DNA of 39,076 nt. Origin: Kiritimatiellia bacterium. Its GTDB lineage: Bacteria > Verrucomicrobiota > Kiritimatiellia > RFP12 > UBA3636. The stretch spans positions 1 through 39,076 of the forward strand of contig JAFUOX010000029.1 in the NCBI GenBank assembly GCA_017481725.1. Reading direction: 5' to 3'. Shown here one piece after another: positions 32,208 through 39,076 of the stretch (positions within the stretch are counted from its first letter, which is position 1; each line of letters begins with the position of its first letter). The notes beneath the pieces were generated by a model that saw nothing but the letters and a program-made list of their open reading frames with translations, did no database searches and was not told where the DNA came from. The position numbers and the translations under genes are program-made.

Positions 32208-33533
32208 CTATACCAATGCTGCAGCTGCAACGGATTGGCCTAAGCGTTTTGCTTTTTCGTCAGGCATTGTTATCTGAACATTTGCAAGCTCAGGATATTC
32301 CTCCGCAACAATCTTACGTGCTGTCTCAAGGATTATCTCACCACCCTGTCCTGTTGTTACTCGTCCAAGAATTAGAAGGCTATCAAAATCATAAAATTCA
32401 TGATACCATGCAACATTATGACCTAGATACATACCAATTGTCTTATAAAGCTCCTCTGCTATTGGAGAATTTTCCTTCATCATCGCCTGAACCTTAAGCA
32501 AACGCTCTGGCAAAGGCATATCAGCAGAGAATTCAACCCCTGCCTTAACCGCAAGATGATTTACTGCCTGCTGAGAAAAATACATAGCACCAACACCTGT
32601 ATCACCAGACCATTCATCTGCAGGTGCATTTTCATCAAGGTCTGCAGTTGCAAATGCAAGCTCATTTAAGCGCCCAGTTACCGCACCATTTTTATCAATA
32701 AAGCCAACAGCTTCGCTAGAGCCCATAGCAACACCTAGCACACCATTTGAGCCACTTGTTAAGTATGCAGCAAGAGCTGTGACATCACCATCGTTCTCTA
32801 CATGCACAGGAACATTCCATTCCTTCTGCACACGCTTAAATAGCTGCTGAGCCTCTGCATACTTTTCTGGCACGATTGCACGGAAAAGAGAAGCTACGCG
32901 CATTTGATTATCCACAACAATACCTGCTGTGCTGCCACCAATCGCATCAACACGAGGAAGATGAGAAGCTGCTAGCTTCAAGCCTTCATTTAGCTTTGAA
33001 AAATGATACTCTGGATCTGTTGCATTGCGTGGGTCCCAAGGAAATTCATCGCTGAACTTCACCTCTCCATCCTCAACTGCTGAAATCTTAAAATCACTAG
33101 CACCTAAATCAAAACCAATGCGGCAACCCTTCCAAGAAACACCTGCTCCCTCTGAATTATCTTTTGTTTCAGGAATTTCTATTGCACGAGTGCGAATAAT
33201 TTCCATCTCTTTACCATATGATTTAAACATCATATCACGATCAAAATCACGTGCACCACCAGCTGAATATTGTGCTTCAATATACGCACAAATTGCATCT
33301 GGTCCTGCCATATGTAGCTTCCAACCGCCTGCTGCCCAAAGAACAAATTTAACAGCACGTTCTGCCAAAACAATTACATCTTTATCTTGTTCCATCCCTG
33401 TTGGAACTGGAATTGAAAAACGGAAGCAACGTCCATTATCACGCTCCCATGCAAATACAAAATCAGTACCGCCCTTCTCTGCTTTTAGTGCACGAAGTTT
33501 ATAAAGCTCTTTTGCTGGTGGAATAAAACTCAT
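32208..33533 (-). CDS. Divergent ROK-like sugar kinase with N-terminal extension
   Basis: The 441-residue protein has an ASKHA actin-like kinase core from about 135: phosphate-binding GFDLGASDFKIS (140-151), GGSTAG (199-204), and HVENDGD (244-250) with a catalytic-type Asp, as in ROK proteins. Two ROK marks are missing: the GEIGH/zinc region (CxCGxxGC) has no counterpart, with GRLNELA at the corresponding place. The first 135 residues are an added domain I do not recognise. No signal peptide. It is a monocistronic unit with GGAG before its ATG. Likely a cytoplasmic hexose kinase or a sugar-binding regulator; it has no helix-turn-helix that I can see. Confidence 0.7.
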   Translation of the reverse strand: MSFIPPAKELYKLRALKAEKGGTDFVFAWERDNGRCFRFSIPVPTGMEQDKDVIVLAERAVKFVLWAAGGWKLHMAGPDAICAYIEAQYSAGGARDFDRDMMFKSYGKEMEIIRTRAIEIPETKDNSEGAGVSWKGCRIGFDLGASDFKISAVEDGEVKFSDEFPWDPRNATDPEYHFSKLNEGLKLAASHLPRVDAIGGSTAGIVVDNQMRVASLFRAIVPEKYAEAQQLFKRVQKEWNVPVHVENDGDVTALAAYLTSGSNGVLGVAMGSSEAVGFIDKNGAVTGRLNELAFATADLDENAPADEWSGDTGVGAMYFSQQAVNHLAVKAGVEFSADMPLPERLLKVQAMMKENSPIAEELYKTIGMYLGHNVAWYHEFYDFDSLLILGRVTTGQGGEIILETARKIVAEEYPELANVQITMPDEKAKRLGQSVAAAALV

Positions 33534-33583
33534 ATTTTCTCCAAATCATTAAAGGTAAATATCAAAATATAATTTATGTAAAA

Positions 33584-33612
33584 ATTTTACCATCTTTGGA
33601 GCACAAAAACAA
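33584..33612 (-). promoter_or_regulatory. Probable promoter of the ROK-like gene
   Basis: Minus-strand TTGTTT (33607-33612), 17-nt spacer and TAAAAT (33584-33589), about 50 nt before the ATG. Confidence 0.5.
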
Positions 33613-33850
33613 GCAACATTACAAAATATGACAAAGATAAAAGTACTTCTTTCTTGCTCTCGAATGATTTCACCCTAGATTCCGCACTTAGAAAACACAA
33701 ATACAACTTCTCAGCACACCTAAGATATCACCAGAACTTGCTAACAACCATTACAATAACCCCAGACTCCCTCCGTGTCTCCGTTCTCAGGAAAATCACA
33801 CTACGTGTGCTCCGTGTTTCGCCGAAGGCCATAGCACTAGCGACCAATCT

Positions 33851-34360
33851 GTGTGCACGTGACGCCAATGGGACGCAGAGACGCAAAGGACGCAGAGGTC
33901 GCAGAGCCGTGACGCCGAAAAAACACTAGCGGAATGAGCTTTGCCTTGGATATTGCTTTATCCTTCGAAGCAATTTGGCAAAACTCATCCACTAGTGTCC
34001 TCGCCCAGAAGACTATTAAGATACGGAGGCGATGCATTATAATAAATGAAGAATGAAAAATGAAGAATTCAGGTAGAGTTAATTGGTTTTTTCTCCATTC
34101 TCGCGTCTAATCGTCTTATTGTCCGTTCAACGTCTAACGTCCCACTTCGCACTTCTAGCCATCACGTGCAGATGCTCCGCGTCTTTGCATTCTTGTGGGC
34201 GAACACACTAGCGCTTGGAAGTTGCCTTTGCGATAACAGGAGCAAAACTAGGCAACGACAAGCGGTAGTGTTATTATCGATACCACCATACAAGCCACCA
34301 CGCAAGCCCTGCGTCCTCCGCGTCCTCTGCGTCTCTGCGTCCCTTTTTCGCACTTGTTGC
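33851..34360 (-). repeat. Dispersed composite repeat, copy 4 (full length)
   Basis: The stretch 33613-34514 has no supported gene. Most of it is a full repeat: inverted ends GGGACGCAGAGACGC (33869-33883) and GCGTCTCTGCGTCCC (ending 34343), palindrome A at 33923-33998, a short heptamer run near 34045-34065, and palindrome B at 34205-34271. Palindromes have the same lengths as in copy 1 (76 and 67 nt). Left of it (33760-33850) and right of it (34355-34405) are CTCCGTGT / ACACGGA-type runs. The remainder to 34514 is AT-rich with nothing recognised. Confidence 0.85.
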
Positions 34361-34514
34361 TTTCGCTTAACACGGACACACATAGTATGGTTTTCACGGA
34401 GGATAACAGAAGCGACATCAAATCGCTTTGTCTATCAATACTCTGGATTCTTTTAACAGAATTATGTGCAGATGCTATGCCCTATATTGTTGGGAATGCA
34501 TTTAATATATATAT

Positions 34515-35693
34515 TTATCTAATTATCATTTGAGTGGCTGCTGGGAAGCCATACCAAACAACCTTGTGTGCACCTTTATAGCCCCAGCTGCCTACACTTA
34601 GGGAGGTGTCTTTAGGAGGAAGAGTTAAGCTTACATTAGTATCTGCCAAAGATGCTGCAAAGGCTGCCCAGCCATCCTTTTTTGCAATATCAAAATGGTG
34701 AACTGCTGTTGACTTACCTGCTAGAAGTCCATACGAACCTGTAGTAATTTCTCCTACAGGAGCAACACCCTTCCACCAAACATGAAGCTCAGCATTTCCC
34801 ATATTTCGCATACAATCACCAACTGTTGTTACCGTTGAAGCAATAACAAGATTTGTTAATGAAGTACAATACGGGAAGCAATCCCCGCCGACTGTTTGCA
34901 CACCCTCATGAAGAATTACACTTTCAAGTTTTTGTGCTTGAAAAAATGCATTACGTGTAGAAGTAACTCCACCTCCAAGCTCAACTGACCTAATGCCACA
35001 ATTCTGAAAAGCAATATCACCTAGTGATGTCAATTTCAAAAGCTTAAGATCACGATTATCTCCTGTCAAATTAGGCATTGTATGGAAAGCCATAGTACCG
35101 ACAACTTTAATATCTTCTGGGAATTGATTCTCAAAGGTTGTAACACCTGAACATTTTTCAAATGCTCTTTCTCCAATTGATGTAATCACATTATTCCATT
35201 TAATTGAAGTTAATGCTGAGTTTTCCTTCATAAACCAATTATTAACTTGTTTCATACCAGAGCCAAAAACAACACGTTCAATAGCTGTATTATAAAAAGG
35301 ATGAAATCCTGTTGATGTTAATGAATCAGGAAGAATCAGCTCTCCTCTCAAATTAGTACAACCGATAAAAGCACTTTTACCAATAGTTGTAATCGTATCG
35401 CCAAGCACTAATTTTGTGACATTTAAATTTCCGTTAAAAGCGTCATCAGCAATCCTGTCTAATACATAACCATCAGCGATACCAGAGGAGAAATCTAATT
35501 CACCAGCTGTCGCATTTCCCTTGTTATCTCCAATTGTTAATTTTGTACCAGCCACAGTCACATTGTTAAGAACAACAGAACCCTGTTTTAGTGTCTTTGC
35601 ATCAGAATCAAACACCCATTCAGCATTAGCACATAAAACTGGGAGAACAAATAATACACACAGCAAATATTTTCTTATCATACTATACTCCAT
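34515..35693 (-). CDS. Secreted leucine-rich repeat protein (BspA / LRR_5 type)
   Basis: A 392-residue exported protein. Residues 1 to about 24 are a signal peptide (basic start, LLCVLFVLPVL core, ANA cleavage). From about 75 to 320 there are LRR_5 repeats with the I-x-x-x-A-F-x-x-C or N phrase: IADDAFNGN, IGKSAFIGC, IGERAFEKC, VGTMAFHTM and LGDIAFQNC. This class mediates surface binding in gut and oral bacteria. The C-terminal part ends W-Y-G-F-P-A-A-T-Q-M-I-I-R, a short hydrophobic strand whose meaning is unclear. Both the ATG at 35693 (AAGGA) and that at 35681 (GGAG) have good ribosome-binding sites. It follows the LamG protein by 60 nt, probably on the same transcript. Confidence 0.85.
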   Translation of the reverse strand: MEYSMIRKYLLCVLFVLPVLCANAEWVFDSDAKTLKQGSVVLNNVTVAGTKLTIGDNKGNATAGELDFSSGIADGYVLDRIADDAFNGNLNVTKLVLGDTITTIGKSAFIGCTNLRGELILPDSLTSTGFHPFYNTAIERVVFGSGMKQVNNWFMKENSALTSIKWNNVITSIGERAFEKCSGVTTFENQFPEDIKVVGTMAFHTMPNLTGDNRDLKLLKLTSLGDIAFQNCGIRSVELGGGVTSTRNAFFQAQKLESVILHEGVQTVGGDCFPYCTSLTNLVIASTVTTVGDCMRNMGNAELHVWWKGVAPVGEITTGSYGLLAGKSTAVHHFDIAKKDGWAAFAASLADTNVSLTLPPKDTSLSVGSWGYKGAHKVVWYGFPAATQMIIR

Positions 35694-35753
35694 TTATGTA
35701 TCCTTAATAAAAAACAAATAATACACACAACAATTATGATTTATTAGGCACAC

Positions 35754-38510
35754 CTAATTGAGAATCAATATCGTTCCGGCTGCATACGCTTCATAACACC
35801 CAATATCAATTTTGCTACCAATTAAACGCATCCGCTTGCCTGACAAATCAAGCTCAGGCATACCGTCATAATTTTGACCAGCACCAGCTAATGGACCTAA
35901 TGAGCTTGGAGTTAAATTAGCATTTTGATAATCAACGAAGAACAGCTCAGTTGAACCAACAATTGTACCTTCTGGGTATCCAACATCTGTAATATCTGCA
36001 TCTGTTGCTCCATTTATAAAACGTAATGGAGATTTTACTACAGGAAGCACTGCTGCTCCATCAACATTATTTGTTACACCAGCAACAACAACATTTTGTA
36101 TTGTTGAATTAGCTTCTGCGTAAATTGCAGCAAAAGATGTGCAGTAATTATTTGTCTTTGACAATCCACTATTAACAATTGTGCAATTTCGGACAATAGA
36201 ATTATCGTCTGCTCTTAGCAAATATACAGCTGTTTTTTGATTATTATTGTCGAACAAGCAGTTTTCTACACGTGCTGAATTAGCAACACCTAATACACCA
36301 CTTCTAAACTCATGATGCTGAACGGAATCCTGAGACTCATTTACACAATCACGGAAAACTGTATGTGTTACTAATCCACCTAAAACAAATGCACCTGCAT
36401 TAAAGCATTGGCTTCCTGTTGTGCGAGCCCCTACTACCACACAGTTAGAAACAGTTCCTCCATCTACATTGATACGGAAGCCTCCTCCATAATTACTAGA
36501 ACCTGAGCCCCATGTAGAACCATTGGCCATTGTTAGGTTGGCAACCATAGAGTTTGCATTATTAAGAGTAAAGATGCGATGACTTCCATCTTTATATTGA
36601 GCCCTAACAGTATTTGAAACTACAACACTTGAAGGATCTTCTCCAAGTCCAAGCAAGGTAGTTGGTGTGCTAATTGTCATTGAATTAGTAACAACATATA
36701 AACCTTCTTCAATATAAACAATAGATGAACCAAGTTCTTTTGTATTTGCCAATGCTTTTATTGCTGCATCAATAGTTTTGAATGGCCTTTTTTCTGTAAA
36801 ACCATCATTTTCATCGCTACCTGTTGCAGCACTTACATAACGAACAAGAATATCTCCATCGCCCTTAGCACTTGCTACATTAATTTCTATAGACGAAGCT
36901 TCTTCATTATCAAAATTATTTCCAGAAAAATGTAATTCAAACGTCAAATCTTCTGTTATCTCCGGAGCCCAAATCGGCATTATCTCAACATCAACATACG
37001 AAGAGCCTGCAGGAATTGTAACTGTAGTTAAATTATTTTCAACAATACCAACATCAATTGCTGGACCAGAAAGCTCTACTTGAAATACAAAATCTTTATC
37101 AACTGCTGTTTCGGAGCGAGAGAAACGAACAATACCAGGTGTAAAATTATATTCACTTACATCTAATAATTTCTGAGTAGTTGGTGTTCCAGTATAAACC
37201 CAATCATCACTTTGTATAATAACACTAGGGGAATTTTCATCAAAAATAGATAAAATAGAACAAGTATAATTTCCTACTTCAGAGAAAACAGGATAATCCT
37301 TTACAATAGCAGGTGTTTCTGAGCTTATAGAAGAAAATTCTAGCTCATTAGTAAATGCTGCTCCAGTAAAAGTGTTTTCATAAATAGCAAACATTCTTCC
37401 TGCACCGGTATAAATTTCACAAGAAAATTCAAAAGCAGAGCCATTCCAAATTATTGAAGGAGGAGATTTTATTTCCGCACTTCCCATACCTCCATTGACA
37501 ACATTGCTATAACTAATTATTTCTGTATTACCCATAGCTGCGTATTCTGCTGCCAAATATTCAGGAGAGGCAATACCTTTCATGAGGCGCACCTCGTCAA
37601 TGGCTCCAGAGAACAATTGAGACCACTGATTCCCGCCAATCCACATATCCGTTGGATCTATTTTATTGTTGATATCCTTCGCATCCACCGATGAAGCAAG
37701 TGCACCATTAATGTACAATTTGGCTCCTTTTGACGAAGATTTTGCAAATGTTACGGCAATATGCCACCAATCATTTAGAGGAGGAAGTGACAAACCTTTA
37801 AGTCCGTGATCTGCCTTGCCTGGTGTTGTAATTACAATTAAATTTTGTGACTCTGTGCGAATTGATATAAAATCCCTTTTACCAAAAATTGCCCTATTAC
37901 CACCATAAGTATTAGGATTAATCCACCCCTCAACTGTAAAACCATCAGTTAACTCAGAATTTGGAAGTGTTGCTCCACAATAAATTGAGGAATTGTCTGT
38001 GCCAGGAAATGTTACAGCCTTACCTATTTTACCATCCTCTGTCACAGTTAGGTTTCCGTTACCAATACCATCGTAATCGTTAGCCTTATCCTCAGTATTT
38101 ACATTCTCTAAATGCCAAACACTAACGTATTTTTCCCAAATGTTTTCCATCTTTTGACTTGATGAATAATCAAGACCATAACGAACATCTAAAATCTGGC
38201 CTGATGAAAAATTTGGAACCTTAACCCAAATAGTTGATTCACCACTCTCATTCCATGTGTCAATTTCATAAGAAAGTAAATTTTGATTCTTATCAGTTAT
38301 TTTGAAGGATTTATTAACTACATCGGAATAAAAAAAACCATTTATAGAATCTTCAGACAAACGCAATAGTACAGGCAAGTTCTCAACTGCAGCTCCATCA
38401 TAAGAAATAGTCGCTTTAAAATATTTATATCCTGTACCAGACTCATCAGCAAATGAATTAATAGCAAACAATGACGCAAGAAACGACACAAATAAAGATT
38501 TAAATTTCAT
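35754..38510 (-). CDS. Large secreted protein: DUF2341 - LamG - Calx-beta-like - right-handed beta-helix
   Basis: A 918-residue exported protein. Signal peptide at 1-21 (MKFKSLFVSFLASLFAINSF, then ADE). Residues 25-115 resemble DUF2341 (YKYFKATISYDG, VRYG). Residues about 125-330 are a LamG/concanavalin-like jelly roll (FTVEGWINPN, GAIDEVRLMKG). Residues about 455-545 look Calx-beta-like (VTIPAGSSYVDVEI). From about 555, YVSAATGSDENDGF and KTIDAAIKAL open a DUF1565-type parallel beta-helix with stacked N-C-x-V/I turns, and DIGCYEAY near the end matches a choice-of-anchor Q tail. Carbohydrate binding or processing at the cell surface is likely; no catalytic residues were assigned. GAGG lies before the ATG, and its promoter is overlapped by a 27-bp palindrome. 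Confidence 0.85.
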   Translation of the reverse strand: MKFKSLFVSFLASLFAINSFADESGTGYKYFKATISYDGAAVENLPVLLRLSEDSINGFFYSDVVNKSFKITDKNQNLLSYEIDTWNESGESTIWVKVPNFSSGQILDVRYGLDYSSSQKMENIWEKYVSVWHLENVNTEDKANDYDGIGNGNLTVTEDGKIGKAVTFPGTDNSSIYCGATLPNSELTDGFTVEGWINPNTYGGNRAIFGKRDFISIRTESQNLIVITTPGKADHGLKGLSLPPLNDWWHIAVTFAKSSSKGAKLYINGALASSVDAKDINNKIDPTDMWIGGNQWSQLFSGAIDEVRLMKGIASPEYLAAEYAAMGNTEIISYSNVVNGGMGSAEIKSPPSIIWNGSAFEFSCEIYTGAGRMFAIYENTFTGAAFTNELEFSSISSETPAIVKDYPVFSEVGNYTCSILSIFDENSPSVIIQSDDWVYTGTPTTQKLLDVSEYNFTPGIVRFSRSETAVDKDFVFQVELSGPAIDVGIVENNLTTVTIPAGSSYVDVEIMPIWAPEITEDLTFELHFSGNNFDNEEASSIEINVASAKGDGDILVRYVSAATGSDENDGFTEKRPFKTIDAAIKALANTKELGSSIVYIEEGLYVVTNSMTISTPTTLLGLGEDPSSVVVSNTVRAQYKDGSHRIFTLNNANSMVANLTMANGSTWGSGSSNYGGGFRINVDGGTVSNCVVVGARTTGSQCFNAGAFVLGGLVTHTVFRDCVNESQDSVQHHEFRSGVLGVANSARVENCLFDNNNQKTAVYLLRADDNSIVRNCTIVNSGLSKTNNYCTSFAAIYAEANSTIQNVVVAGVTNNVDGAAVLPVVKSPLRFINGATDADITDVGYPEGTIVGSTELFFVDYQNANLTPSSLGPLAGAGQNYDGMPELDLSGKRMRLIGSKIDIGCYEAYAAGTILILN

Positions 38511-38565
38511 AAATTCCTCAATAATAATTTAACCGAAAAATAAAAAACTTAACCAATTTTGTTAA

Positions 38566-38595
38566 ATAATATCAAAATAAATCGTTATTTGTCAA
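38566..38595 (-). promoter_or_regulatory. Strong promoter of the LamG-LRR unit
   Basis: Minus-strand perfect TTGACA (38590-38595), 18-nt spacer and TATTAT (38566-38571), about 55 nt before the ATG. Confidence 0.7.
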
Positions 38596-38603
38596 CGATT
38601 TAT
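38577..38603. promoter_or_regulatory. Operator-like palindrome over the -35 box
   Basis: ATAAATCGTT (38577-38586) and its exact reverse complement AACGATTTAT (38594-38603) flank a 7-nt centre that includes part of TTGACA. A dimeric repressor binding here would block the polymerase. Confidence 0.55.
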
Positions 38604-39076
38604 AATGGGGAGGATTTCATGGAAAATTGTATTCAAAACCACAAACTTGAGCGACTTTTTGTGGTTACAAATATCCAAGCAAACCCGCCGCGTCTCCTTT
38701 TCTCCGTCACCTCCGTGCTTTGTGCCGCAGGCTAGAAAGCGGCAGCGTTTAAGTCGTTTCACTCGTTGCTTTCGCCAAACACGGAGTACGGAGGACAATG
38801 GAGGCTGGTGCTAATCGTTTCACTCGTTGCTTACGCTTAACACGGAGACGCGGAGGCGCGGAGAGGTTTGGGAAGATATTGGAGAAAGAGGCTTCATCCC
38901 CTTTACGTGCTGACAGTTTGATAGTTGGACAGAGAAATGAGGGTGCATTTGCCGCCCTAGCCCCCCAACTGTCAAACTTTCCAACTCGCCCACTCGCAAA
39001 CTGTCAAACTTTCCAACACCTAAACACCTAAACAGTTCCATTTTTTGTATAGTTTGACAGTATGATAGTTTGATAG
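38604..39076. repeat. Gene-free right end with ACACGGAG runs and TGTCAAAC repeats
   Basis: No gene is supported. The left part has two GTTTCACTCGTTGCTT-type segments (about 38755 and 38816), each followed by AACACGGAG runs, like those at 34355-34375. From about 38918 to the window edge there are repeated words on both strands: AGTTTGATAGTTGGACAG, AACTGTCAAACTTTCCAAC twice, GTTTGACAGTATGATAGTTTGATAG. The opposite-strand copies could pair. The repeat continues beyond the window. Confidence 0.6.

Noticed and set aside
33654-34456. Frames of 66-96 codons around repeat copy 4
   Set aside because: Repeat-derived or AT-rich noise with no family resemblance and no start signal.
38592-39041. Four short frames at the right edge
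   Set aside because: They lie on repeated words and overlap each other on opposite strands.
1-39076. CRISPR array
   Set aside because: No regularly spaced identical repeats with unique spacers were found; the heptamer and TGTCAAAC runs have no spacers of that kind.

Overview
The window reads as a bacterial chromosome segment of moderately low GC, with a few GC-rich intergenic blocks. The gene content suggests a member of the PVC group (Kiritimatiellota, Lentisphaerota or Verrucomicrobiota), probably host- or sediment-associated. This is inferred from secreted LamG/beta-helix and LRR proteins, class II EPSP-synthase-like and fused aromatic enzymes, a lone tyrosine recombinase and dispersed GC-rich repeats; no rRNA is present to settle it. 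Almost everything is on the minus strand except one five-gene plus-strand operon in the middle.

Layout. 1-265: tail of a plus-strand ORF and a hairpin. 266-4177 (minus): guaB, a metallophosphoesterase, a ThuA-like protein, and separately yfcE. 4927-15359 (minus): an aromatic amino acid locus read as leader peptide - tyrA - aroE/aroK fusion - aroF - (repeat) - aroB - aroA - aroC - aroQ/chorismate mutase/prephenate dehydratase fusion - clan GH-A glycosidase. All seven steps to chorismate and the dedicated steps to phenylpyruvate and 4-hydroxyphenylpyruvate are here; only the last transamination is missing. 15853-20522 (minus): uppS, cdsA, a hemolysin III family protein, a Na+/Ca2+ antiporter and a tyrosine recombinase. 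20927-28185 (plus): an exported Cys-rich zinc-ribbon protein, a membrane Ser/Thr kinase, NAD kinase and a heterodimeric ABC exporter. 28192-38510 (minus): uvrB, nagA, ftsB with tRNA-Tyr upstream, a divergent ROK-like kinase, an LRR protein and a 918-residue surface protein.

The most interesting signal is upstream of tyrA. A good sigma70-type promoter (15331-15359) drives a 71-codon ORF whose last half is packed with Phe and Tyr codons, including ten alternating Tyr-Phe codons. Within and just after this ORF lie a terminator-like hairpin with a U-tract and two overlapping, mutually exclusive hairpins around a Shine-Dalgarno-like sequence before the tyrA start. This looks like a leader-peptide attenuator sensing both Phe and Tyr for the whole pathway.

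The second signal is a dispersed repeat of about 470 bp in four copies (two full length, two partial). It is bounded by inverted GC-rich ends, carries two long palindromes that both begin ACACTAG, and lies in the same orientation downstream of minus-strand genes, three times within about 20 bp of a stop codon. One copy appears to have contributed the last codons of the glycosidase gene.
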